9,793 nt of DNA, from NCBI GenBank assembly GCA_964642045.1, contig CAZXLZ010000046.1:1-9793 (forward strand), read 5' to 3'. Below the pieces are notes generated by a model. The model saw only the letters and a program-made list of their open reading frames with translations, had not been told where the DNA came from and did not search any database. The translations under genes were made by a program, and so were the position numbers. Shown in pieces: positions 1 to 6,589 of this stretch (the stretch's first letter is position 1; each line of letters opens with the position of its first letter). This stretch comes from RGIG5057 sp964642045 (GTDB lineage Bacteria > Bacillota > Clostridia > TANB77 > CAG-465).

Positions 1-646
1 TATCATGCCATGTGCTTGATTTATGACTTACACTACCTATATCTAAATTAAAAGCATATATATTTGCCCCTAGTTTGTATAAACCATATATGAACAAACT
101 ATCTTCTCCACATAGATATTTACTATTACCACCAAACTTATCTGAAAATTTCATATTATTTTTTAATATTATATCTTTTTTTATGGCTAAATTATATAGT
201 CCATACCTAAAAATATTAAAAGGATAAACTCTATGCTTTCTAGTTATTTCTTTTATTCTTCTTGACTCATCTTCACATTTTATATTAAAAATAGCTATAT
301 CTAAATCTGCATTTTCATCAAATATTTCTATTATTTCCTCTTCAAAATTATCTTTATATACTACATCATCATCTGTAAAACATATAATTTTAGACTCATT
401 ATTTATATGATTTATTCCAAGATTTCTACTGTTTCCAATACCAATACTATTTGTATTTATAACTTTAATTTTTTCATTTATATTTACGAGTTCTTCTAAA
501 GAGGTATCTGTGCTAACCTGATTTACTACTGTCACGTATATATTTTTATTTAATAAATTCATATTTTCAAGTAGCACATTTATATCTTTTAAATTCATAG
601 TAGATACTATAATCTCTATTTTAGTATTACTATTATTCTTTAACAT
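1..646 (-). CDS. Family 2 glycosyltransferase, C-terminus cut by the window edge
   Basis: The reading frame is open from an ATG at 646 to the left edge, giving 215 visible residues and no stop. The protein looks like a GT-A fold family 2 glycosyltransferase, which transfers a sugar from a nucleotide-sugar donor. An N-terminal beta strand (KIEIIVSTMN, residues 9-18) is followed by a SRNLGI motif at 73-78, as in many GT2 enzymes. The DXD-type metal and donor-binding motif is FTDDDVVY at 90-97. A GED motif at 180-182 (CGEDSLF) probably supplies the catalytic acidic residue region, and SHKSSTW near 207-213 matches the end of the catalytic domain in related enzymes. No membrane segment is visible. 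An AGGTGA site lies 8 nt upstream of the ATG, inside the preceding gene, and the two genes overlap by 14 nt, so they are probably translationally coupled. Acceptor and pathway (cell-surface glycan is a guess) cannot be read from this fragment. Confidence 0.85.
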   Translation of the reverse strand, partial: MLKNNSNTKIEIIVSTMNLKDINVLLENMNLLNKNIYVTVVNQVSTDTSLEELVNINEKIKVINTNSIGIGNSRNLGINHINNESKIICFTDDDVVYKDNFEEEIIEIFDENADLDIAIFNIKCEDESRRIKEITRKHRVYPFNIFRYGLYNLAIKKDIILKNNMKFSDKFGGNSKYLCGEDSLFIYGLYKLGANIYAFNLDIGSVSHKSSTWHD

Positions 647-1097
647 CTATTTCTTCACCTAAAAGTACCAACATTTTATAATTAATAGGTTCTTGCCTTG
701 TTAACATATATGTTTTACCAGTTTTCTTAACAAAATATTTGTACCTATACACGTTGCTTACATTTCCTGAATCTGCCTTTTCTAGCTGTTTAACTAAGTC
801 AGTTAAATTTAGATTTCCTTCTTTTATTTCAATATCTTTATATGTTGTACCTAAATCTTTATTTGTATTTCTGTCACTTGTTTTAGTCATAAGAACAACT
901 TTTGTATTGTTATATACATAATAAGTCTTCTCTACAAGCTTTGTAACTAAGTCATCTTCAAAGCTGATAGATAATACATAATTTTCATCTAATACAAAAG
1001 GTGCTTCTTCCTCTTTTTCTGGAGCATTTCTTAAATATACCTGATAACCAAAATATGCTATTAATATTATTGCTAAAAGTACTAAAATTTTCTTCAT
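633..1097 (-). CDS. Small membrane-anchored protein of unknown function, 154 aa
   Basis: I do not recognise the family. The N-terminus is a short basic start (MKK) followed by a hydrophobic helix at about residues 4-20. An acidic linker (EKEEE, about 28-32) comes next, then roughly 120 polar residues with strand-like alternation. There is no lipobox cysteine and no obvious signal peptidase site, so an N-terminally anchored protein with its domain outside the membrane is the best guess. The start is supported by an AGAGGTGA ribosome binding site a few bases upstream. A vegetative promoter (1122-1150) sits in the 54-nt gap after the dehydrogenase stop, so this gene opens its own transcript. Its last 14 nt overlap the start of the glycosyltransferase, suggesting the two act together, perhaps at the cell envelope. 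That functional link is inferred from position only. Confidence 0.8.
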   Translation of the reverse strand: MKKILVLLAIILIAYFGYQVYLRNAPEKEEEAPFVLDENYVLSISFEDDLVTKLVEKTYYVYNNTKVVLMTKTSDRNTNKDLGTTYKDIEIKEGNLNLTDLVKQLEKADSGNVSNVYRYKYFVKKTGKTYMLTRQEPINYKMLVLLGEEIDVKE

Positions 1098-1121
1098 TTT
1101 CTATCACCTCTTACGTTAAAT

Positions 1122-1150
1122 AATATATCATAACCTCTAAGTTTTTTCAA
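1122..1150 (-). promoter_or_regulatory. Sigma-A type promoter for the membrane protein-glycosyltransferase pair
   Basis: Read on the minus strand, TTGAAA (1150-1145) is followed after exactly 17 nt by TATATT (1127-1122), with a TGA extended -10 directly before it. The predicted start of transcription near 1115 leaves a short leader holding the AGGTGA site. The -35 element begins 2 nt beyond the dehydrogenase stop codon. Confidence 0.6.
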
Positions 1151-1151
1151 G

Positions 1152-2714
1152 TTAATTATTATTAATTATAGCTCTTGCAACTTTTATTCCATCTGCTGCT
1201 GCTGACATTATTCCACCTGCATAGCCCGCTCCCTCGCCACATGGATAAAGCCCATAAACATCATCACACATAAGCTTTTCATTCCTTACAATTCTAACTG
1301 GTGAAGAACTTCTTGTTTCAACACCTGTTAAAACAGCATCCATATCCTTAAAAGCTTCTATTTTAGTTCCAAAATATATAATTGCTTCTTTTAATGTTTT
1401 AGATACAAACTCAGGAAAAATTTCATTTAAGTTGCAAAGTGTAACCGATGGCATATATGTAGGCATAACACTTCCAAGACTAGTGGATGCTTTGTTATTT
1501 ATAAAATCTCCGACTTTCTGACAAGGTGCATTACCATTTTTGCCGGCTATAACATAGGCAGATTTTTCTAGATTCCTTTGAAACTCAATCCCTGCTAAAA
1601 CATCGTCTTCTTTAAAATCCTCTGGTGTTACATTTACTAAAAGTGCGCTATTTGCATTTTTTAAATCTCTTTTAAAAGTACTCATACCATTTGTAACTAT
1701 GCTTTCATTTTCACTAGCAGATGGCATAACTACGCCACCGGGGCACATACAAAAGCTATAGCAAGATCTTTCTTCTCCATGATATACCAGCTTATAATCA
1801 GCTTTTGGTAAATTAAGTTTTGTTTTTATGCCGTATTGTGATTTATCTATATCTTCTTGCAAATGTTCAATTCTGACTCCTACAGAAAAATTTTTCTTTT
1901 CCATATGTACATGTTTTTCTTTAAGCTTAAAAAACATATCTCTTGCACTATGACCTATTGCAAGTACTATAGTATCCGTTTCTATAACTTTGCCATCGCT
2001 GCATTTAACTGATGTTACTTTATTATCTTTTACATCAAAATCTACTACTTTTGTATCAAATAGAAAAGTGCCACCTTTTTCTATAATATATTTCCTTATA
2101 TTCTTTACGATATTTACTAAATTATCTGTTCCTATATGAGGTTTGTTTACATATAATATTTGTTTTGGTGCTCCAAAATATACAAAAGTCTCTAATATCT
2201 TTCTTAAATTTTTATCATTAATTCCAGTTGTAAGTTTGCCATCAGAAAAAGTGCCTGCTCCACCTTCCCCAAACTGTACATTTGAATTTTCATTTACTAT
2301 ACCTGTTTTCCTATATTCTTCTACATCTTTTATTCTTTTTTCTACTTTACTTCCCTGCTCTATTATTACTGGCTTAATTCCATAATTAATTAGTTCTAAA
2401 GCCGCAAAAAGTCCAGCTGGACCACTTCCAACAATTACAGGACTGTACTTAGAGTTCCTCTTTATTTCAATTTTTTCATTTATTTCTTTATTTTCAGAAA
2501 CTATATATTTTTTATACTTTCTTTCATCCTTAAGCGTAATATTTACGCTAATATTATAGTGAACATTTTCCTTATCTCTTGCATCAACTGATTTTTTATA
2601 TATACTAAAATTTATCACATTATTTTCATCTATTTTATATTTTTTAAGTACATATTCTCTAAACTCATCTTCGGTGCAGTTTTCATATACTTTTATATTA
2701 TCTATCCTAATCAA
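1152..2714 (-). CDS. FAD-dependent dehydrogenase (COG2509 type)
   Basis: This is a flavoprotein of about 520 residues, the usual size for the family annotated as NAD(FAD)-utilising or FAD-dependent dehydrogenases, whose physiological substrate is not established. The first 85 or so residues form a small N-terminal domain. Next comes the FAD-binding Rossmann motif VIVGSGPAGLFAALEL, near residue 93. Other family hallmarks are NVQFGEGGAGTFSDGKLTT in the first third, the VLAIGHSARD strand that closes the nucleotide fold, SLGSVMPTYMPSV, and the C-terminal FAD-contact stretch GLYPCGEGAGYAGGIMSAA. The frame can be extended to a GTG at 2723. However, that GTG is part of the AGGTGA ribosome binding site, and a TTG at 2714 follows it after 5 nt, giving MIRIDNIKVYEN. 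The TTG is therefore preferred. No terminator is evident before the next gene. Confidence 0.9.
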   Translation of the reverse strand: MIRIDNIKVYENCTEDEFREYVLKKYKIDENNVINFSIYKKSVDARDKENVHYNISVNITLKDERKYKKYIVSENKEINEKIEIKRNSKYSPVIVGSGPAGLFAALELINYGIKPVIIEQGSKVEKRIKDVEEYRKTGIVNENSNVQFGEGGAGTFSDGKLTTGINDKNLRKILETFVYFGAPKQILYVNKPHIGTDNLVNIVKNIRKYIIEKGGTFLFDTKVVDFDVKDNKVTSVKCSDGKVIETDTIVLAIGHSARDMFFKLKEKHVHMEKKNFSVGVRIEHLQEDIDKSQYGIKTKLNLPKADYKLVYHGEERSCYSFCMCPGGVVMPSASENESIVTNGMSTFKRDLKNANSALLVNVTPEDFKEDDVLAGIEFQRNLEKSAYVIAGKNGNAPCQKVGDFINNKASTSLGSVMPTYMPSVTLCNLNEIFPEFVSKTLKEAIIYFGTKIEAFKDMDAVLTGVETRSSSPVRIVRNEKLMCDDVYGLYPCGEGAGYAGGIMSAAADGIKVARAIINNN

Positions 2715-2737
2715 AATAATCACCTAGATTATATTTT

Positions 2738-2767
2738 ATCATATAAACTTAAGTATTTAAAGGTAAA
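2738..2767 (-). promoter_or_regulatory. Possible weak promoter of the dehydrogenase
   Basis: On the minus strand TATGAT (2743-2738) lies 18 nt downstream of TTTACC (2767-2762), a 4 of 6 match to the -35 consensus. It would give a leader of about 20 nt carrying the AGGTGA site. It is a weak match. It is listed because the array and its terminators appear to cut the dehydrogenase off from any promoter upstream of glmM. Confidence 0.3.
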
Positions 2768-2779
2768 TAATATATTTGC

Positions 2780-2808
2780 TTGAAACATGGCTCTATGTAT
2801 GATAGAAT
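2780..2808 (+). promoter_or_regulatory. Promoter of paralogue 1
   Basis: TTGAAA (2780-2785), a 17-nt spacer and TAGAAT (2803-2808), with TGA just before the -10 (extended -10). The same arrangement is found upstream of paralogue 2 with few changes, so it has been conserved since the duplication. Confidence 0.7.
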
Positions 2809-2865
2809 ATACTACAGTTTTATACATTAACCAAAATTTATAATTAAAAATTGGAGGAAGATATC

Positions 2866-3960
2866 ATGAAAAATGGTTACTATGAAATCTCTAAAAAAGG
2901 CTCTTGGTATACGGTAAAATCTGAAAAAATTGTGTGTGAGACATTTGTTAACTACAACACACTGGATGAGGAACTTACCAAAATTTTCGGAAAACGTACA
3001 TACAGTTCTAAAACAAGAATTAAATATAAGAAATTAGATTTTGTTATTGAGCGGGATATTAAAGATTTAAGACAGGCAGATATAGCACTTATCACTACTG
3101 AAATGGATGGAACTCATTCTATTTATCTCCCAAAGATTAATAATGAAAGCGGAACCATTGAAACATTTCTTATTATGGATAATGTAATTCAGTATCAATA
3201 TTTTGATAATTTGCTTCTTATTATTTTCAAAAATGAGTATTGTTTTTTATACTTAAAAGAATGTTCTAAGATGATTTTAGAGAAAAGAGGTTCTAACTAT
3301 GTTCTTATTAAAGACTTTGATAATTTAAATGACAATCTTAAAGAAATTGAAAAATTTCCTTTTGATTGTAAACCACCGTATATAAAAGGAAAATACCGTT
3401 ATAAAAATTCTTACATTATAAGCGTAGAAAGTGGCAAAGATTATGCCGTTATTCAAAACAAAGAATATGGCGCTAAATATACCACACTTACCTATATGTT
3501 ACACTATCTTGGAAAAACAGAATACCTATATTCAGATTTAGTTAAAGTAATAACAAATGATGGTAAACAATATATTCCACAAAATAATATATCTTGTGAA
3601 GAGGAATTATATGATGAAATCAATCCTTTTACTGATAGTGAATATTCATTGGTAAAAGGTATCTTTGACGATGATAGCGGACAATATTATGGTTACTGGT
3701 TTATAAATTATTCTCCAAATGGTAATATGTATCAAATGAGAATATATAGTAAAGGTAATTATATACCTATGTATATTCTTGATTTTGAGAAAAAAATCCC
3801 CAAATTTGATTTTGTATCAAGACTTAATTTTAAAAGTCAAAGAGTAGATGTATGGAAAATTATAAATGAACCTGATTTAGAAGAAAAAATACTTATACGA
3901 TGTGGAAATGAACAAAAATATATAGAACTTGATAAATTTAAGCTTGGTATAACAACTTAA
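2866..3960 (+). CDS. Array paralogue 1: uncharacterised protein, subfamily A, 364 aa
   Basis: I do not recognise this family. No signal peptide, membrane helix or known catalytic motif is visible, so it is probably cytoplasmic. It is rich in Tyr, Lys and Ile with strand-like alternation, suggesting a mostly beta protein. Landmarks shared with all paralogues are QYQYF (109-113), PYIKGKY (171-177), GKTEY (216-220), NDGKQYI (231-237), LYDEI (248-252), VDVWKI (327-332) and GNEQKY (347-352). Compared with subfamily B it has an extra stretch near residues 22-55. It matches paralogue 2 at 57 of the first 100 residues by hand count, without gaps. The frame reaches back to a TTG at 2851, but that triplet leads into the ribosome binding site (GGAGG at 2853-2857), so the ATG 8 nt further on is the start. 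The gene is monocistronic, with its own promoter and terminator. Confidence 0.85.
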   Translation: MKNGYYEISKKGSWYTVKSEKIVCETFVNYNTLDEELTKIFGKRTYSSKTRIKYKKLDFVIERDIKDLRQADIALITTEMDGTHSIYLPKINNESGTIETFLIMDNVIQYQYFDNLLLIIFKNEYCFLYLKECSKMILEKRGSNYVLIKDFDNLNDNLKEIEKFPFDCKPPYIKGKYRYKNSYIISVESGKDYAVIQNKEYGAKYTTLTYMLHYLGKTEYLYSDLVKVITNDGKQYIPQNNISCEEELYDEINPFTDSEYSLVKGIFDDDSGQYYGYWFINYSPNGNMYQMRIYSKGNYIPMYILDFEKKIPKFDFVSRLNFKSQRVDVWKIINEPDLEEKILIRCGNEQKYIELDKFKLGITT

Positions 3961-3996
3961 CTTAAATCGTAAGTGTAGGTTATAGCTTAAACCTAA

Positions 3997-4036
3997 AAGA
4001 GGTACACCAGTAAAAATGGTATACCTCTTATTTTTT
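3997..4036 (+). terminator. Terminator of paralogue 1
   Basis: AAGAGGTACACC (3997-4008) pairs with GGTATACCTCTT (4018-4029) with one mismatch around a 9-nt loop, followed by ATTTTTTA. The same hairpin follows paralogues 3, 4 and 5. Confidence 0.8.
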
Positions 4037-4113
4037 ACTTACATTTATTTTCTATAATTTACGTTAAAGCTTTAGTCTCAATTGTAATACTTTCCTATAT
4101 TCTCCTATATCCT
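4035..4113 (-). pseudogene. Relic of the glmM 3' end
   Basis: This stretch aligns without gaps to the end of the intact glmM. By hand count 59 of 70 bases match between 4021-4090 and 8801-8870, including the flanking hairpin arm. Read on the minus strand from the conserved stop at 4035-4037, the tail IIENKCK is intact. An in-frame TAA then replaces a Glu codon, and more changes follow (KAL, TI and similar remnants). A 10-bp near-duplication (TTTCCTATAT, TCTCCTATAT at 4091-4110) shifts the frame, after which similarity resumes to about 4113, matching glmM to about 8883. It is far too short and broken to be expressed. It is best explained as the scar of a tandem duplication that copied an array gene together with the neighbouring end of glmM. 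Confidence 0.85.
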
Positions 4114-4159
4114 TTATTCTACCAAATATTAAGTATTTAAATATAAATGTTATATTTAC

Positions 4160-4188
4160 TTGAAACATAGCTATCTGTATGGTAGAAT
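4160..4188 (+). promoter_or_regulatory. Promoter of paralogues 2 and 3
   Basis: TTGAAA (4160-4165), 17 nt, TAGAAT (4183-4188), preceded by TGG as an extended -10. It is a duplicate of the promoter of paralogue 1. It probably also serves paralogue 3, since no terminator separates 2 and 3. Confidence 0.7.
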
Positions 4189-4245
4189 ATACACAAGCTT
4201 TATAGATTGAACAAACTTTATAATTAAAAATTGGAGGAATATGTC

Positions 4246-5328
4246 ATGAAAAATGAATATTACAAAATTTCTAAAAAAGGGCCTTGGTATACGGTAAAAT
4301 CTAAAGAAATAGAATACCAAAAAGTCACTATTTATCGCAGACAGCATAGACAGCTGTCAGAAGCTTGTGGAAGACGTATGTATGTAACTAAAAAAACAAA
4401 TGAATACAAAAAGCTTAATTTTGTTATTGAGCGGAATATAAAACATTTAAGACAGATAGGTATTGTGCTTATTACCACTGAAATGGATGGAACTCACTCT
4501 ATTTATATTCCAAAAATTAATAAGTGGAGTGGAGACGCTACACTAATCCTTTTTATGGATAAAGTGACTCATTATCAATATTTTAATGGAGTGCTTCTTA
4601 TCATTCGTAAAAATAAATACAGCTTTTTCTACTTAGAAGATTACGCTAAACAGATGTTAACTGCCGAAGATTCTCATATTATTTTACGTAAAAATATTTG
4701 CGATATGGATGGACAAATTGAAGCACATGATAAAATACACTTTACTGGCAATATGCCATATATAAAGGGAAATTACTGCTATGAAAACTCATATGTCATA
4801 AGTACAGCTTCTGGCATAGATTATGCTGTTATTCCAGATGGTAGGTATGATATGCTTGTTTACACTGTAAAACCTCTTGGGAAAGTAGAATACTTAAATT
4901 CAGGTTTTATCAAGGTAACTAATACTAACGGTAAACAATATATCGCCTCAAAGAATGTATCTTATGGGGATGAAGAATTATATGATGAAATTAATCCTTT
5001 TAGAGACAGTGATTATTTATTAATAAAGGGAGATTTTGATGAAAATACTGAGTATTATGGTTACTGGTTTATGAATTACTCTCATAAAGATACTACATAT
5101 CAAATGAGAATATATGAAGAAGGAAATGATACGGCTATATACACACTTGATTTTGAAAAAACCGTTCCTAAACTTACTCTGATAACAAGAATTGATTTCA
5201 AAAATCATAATGTAGATATATGGAGAGTTAGTAGCGAGCCCTATTCAAAAGGAAGACTACTTATAAGATGCGGGAATGAACAAAAGTATGTAGAACTTAA
5301 TAAGTTTCAGTTTGGTCTAACGTTGTAA
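4246..5328 (+). CDS. Array paralogue 2: uncharacterised protein, subfamily A, 360 aa
   Basis: This is the closest relative of paralogue 1, co-linear without gaps for roughly the first 190 residues. Differences are concentrated at 22-50, 92-105 and 135-168. The shared landmarks are present: HYQYF (109-113), PYIKGNY (171-177), GKVEY (212-216), NGKQYIASK (228-236), LYDEI (245-249), VDIWRV (323-328) and GNEQKY (343-348). No signal peptide, membrane helix or recognised domain is seen. The ATG at 4246 is preferred over the in-frame TTG at 4231, because GGAGG at 4233-4237 sits between them at normal spacing. Unlike paralogues 1, 3, 4 and 5 it is not followed by the hairpin terminator. Paralogue 3 starts 64 nt later, so the two are probably co-transcribed. 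Function unknown. Confidence 0.85.
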   Translation: MKNEYYKISKKGPWYTVKSKEIEYQKVTIYRRQHRQLSEACGRRMYVTKKTNEYKKLNFVIERNIKHLRQIGIVLITTEMDGTHSIYIPKINKWSGDATLILFMDKVTHYQYFNGVLLIIRKNKYSFFYLEDYAKQMLTAEDSHIILRKNICDMDGQIEAHDKIHFTGNMPYIKGNYCYENSYVISTASGIDYAVIPDGRYDMLVYTVKPLGKVEYLNSGFIKVTNTNGKQYIASKNVSYGDEELYDEINPFRDSDYLLIKGDFDENTEYYGYWFMNYSHKDTTYQMRIYEEGNDTAIYTLDFEKTVPKLTLITRIDFKNHNVDIWRVSSEPYSKGRLLIRCGNEQKYVELNKFQFGLTL

Positions 5329-5392
5329 CTTAAGTCATAAGTTTTAACTACGCCCTTAAACAAAATATAATTAACATTGGAGGAATGTAATC
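5329..5392 (+). other. Fused spacer between paralogues 2 and 3, with probable deletion junction
   Basis: The left part resembles the tail after paralogue 1 (CTTAAGTCATAAGT against CTTAAATCGTAAGT). The right part resembles the leader of paralogues 4 and 5 (TTAAACAAAATATAATTAAC and onwards). The two parts meet at CTTAAAC (5355-5361). That heptamer lies 26 nt after the stop here and 25 nt after the stop of paralogue 1 (3986-3992). It lies 31 nt before the ATG here and 31 nt before the ATG of paralogue 4 (6552-6558). The terminator and promoter expected between them are absent. Confidence 0.65.
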
Positions 5393-6403
5393 ATGAAAGA
5401 AAACAATTTCTACAAAATCTCTAAAAACAGTAAAGACCACATAGCTAGTCTGCGGTATGGTGATAGGTCTTTTGATTTTGAGTTTAGCAGAAGGACTACT
5501 ACACGTATAAGGCAGATAGGTCTGGCAATCATCGCAACTTTAACAGACGGAACTCACTCGCTCCTCTTCCCAATATCCTTTAAGGGAGTTAATGCTGAGG
5601 AAAATATGATGTTTGCTTTAATGCTTCATATGGACAGTTATCAATATTCTAACGGTCTGCTTATTGCTATAGATAATGATGAATGTTCATTTATAAACAT
5701 AGATAGCTTTGAAATACAATTTTCACGCATTATGACATTATATTTAGACAGTAATTTTCTTAATGTCCCTAAAGATTACCTGCGTAATCTCTTAGTGCAT
5801 TTTACCATGACTACCATAAAATTTACTGGATCTAAACCATATATTAAAGGTAAGTTCTGTTATAATGGATCGTACATCTTAAATATGGATAATATGGATT
5901 TTCATCTTTCACCATATAATTCATTTCCATCATATGAGCTTCTCCCTCTTGGAAAGACCGAATATATAACGTCTTCTTTAATAAAAGTTACTAATCCTGA
6001 TGGCAAGGAATATATGGCTTCCAATGACTTAAAGGTAGAGCTTTATGATCAAATATTACCAATTGATAAAGAATACGTATATAAAATGCTTATGATTAAT
6101 CCTCTCCATGATGAACTCTACGGAAATTACTCTGGATACAAATTTATAAAAGATGGTAAAGTAGTAAAAATAGGTATCTGTCATGAGAAAGGAGATTTTG
6201 AAGATAATTTCCAGATTCATGATGATATTTATATGCTTTCATTTGATGAGCTTGAGGCGGTTGATATTACTACTCTAAGGCTTAAGAATCAAGCTAAATT
6301 TATGAACTGCCATGTAGAGATTTGGGAGATTGATACAGAAATTGGTAAAAAACTTACCATCATTAAACATAATGATGAACAAAAAATTGTAACTTCTAAT
6401 TAA
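5393..6403 (+). CDS. Array paralogue 3: uncharacterised protein, subfamily B, 336 aa
   Basis: This is a family member lacking the extra N-terminal stretch of subfamily A. Landmarks are SYQYSNGLL (82-90), PYIKGKF (149-155), GKTEYI (187-192), PDGKEYMAS (202-210), LYDQI (217-221), GYKFIKDGKVVKI (248-260), VEIWEI (308-313) and NDEQ (327-330). No signal peptide or membrane helix is visible. Parts look closer to subfamily A than genes 4 and 5 do. RQIGLAI at 40-46 with DGTHSLLFP at 52-60 resembles RQIGIVL and DGTHSIYIP of paralogue 2, and LIKVTN at 196-201 matches FIKVTN there. It may therefore be a recombinant. The start is clear: GGAGG at 5379-5383 and ATG at 5393. A TATAAT at 5366 lies too close to the ribosome binding site to serve as its promoter, so expression probably depends on the transcript of paralogue 2. 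Function unknown. Confidence 0.85.
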   Translation: MKENNFYKISKNSKDHIASLRYGDRSFDFEFSRRTTTRIRQIGLAIIATLTDGTHSLLFPISFKGVNAEENMMFALMLHMDSYQYSNGLLIAIDNDECSFINIDSFEIQFSRIMTLYLDSNFLNVPKDYLRNLLVHFTMTTIKFTGSKPYIKGKFCYNGSYILNMDNMDFHLSPYNSFPSYELLPLGKTEYITSSLIKVTNPDGKEYMASNDLKVELYDQILPIDKEYVYKMLMINPLHDELYGNYSGYKFIKDGKVVKIGICHEKGDFEDNFQIHDDIYMLSFDELEAVDITTLRLKNQAKFMNCHVEIWEIDTEIGKKLTIIKHNDEQKIVTSN

Positions 6404-6435
6404 ATTATCCTTTGTTACTAATGTAAAAGTATTAA

Positions 6436-6475
6436 AGAGGTATATCACTTCAAAAGTGGTATATCTCTCTTTTAT
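6436..6475 (+). terminator. Terminator of paralogues 2-3
   Basis: AGAGGTATATCACTT (6436-6450) pairs with AAGTGGTATATCTCT (6454-6468) with two G-T pairs around a 3-nt loop, followed by CTTTTATG. Its sequence matches the other array hairpins. Confidence 0.75.
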
Positions 6476-6506
6476 GTTATCTATTCTATCAAATAACATT
6501 TTATTG

Positions 6507-6535
6507 TTGCAATATGATGGTTTATGTGATATAAT
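6507..6535 (+). promoter_or_regulatory. Promoter of paralogue 4
   Basis: TTGCAA (6507-6512), 17 nt, perfect TATAAT (6530-6535) preceded by TGA (extended -10). The whole spacer from terminator to start codon is nearly identical to that before paralogue 5. It differs from the TTGAAA and TAGAAT promoters of paralogues 1 and 2. Confidence 0.75.
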
Positions 6536-6589
6536 AAAGGAAATTTAATACCTTAAACAATTTATAATTAATATTGGAGGAATACAATC

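Noticed and set aside
739..921. Plus-strand open frame of 60 codons
   Set aside because: It lies inside the membrane-protein gene on the opposite strand, has no ribosome binding site and has a low-complexity hydrophobic translation.
2143..2385. Plus-strand open frame of 80 codons
   Set aside because: It is antisense to the strongly conserved FAD-binding part of the dehydrogenase and has no start signals. It is a shadow of the real frame.
5020..5208. Minus-strand open frame inside paralogue 2
   Set aside because: It is antisense to a gene with clear paralogue support, is not conserved in the other copies, and has no ribosome binding site.
5344..5371. TATAAT (5366-5371) as a promoter for paralogue 3
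   Set aside because: The hexamer is part of the leader box found before all five genes. A start 7 nt downstream would fall on the ribosome binding site, and the -35 match is poor.
6275..6499. Minus-strand open frame across the end of paralogue 3 and its terminator
   Set aside because: It runs through the hairpin terminator and the conserved VEIW and DEQ region on the other strand, and no start signals were found.
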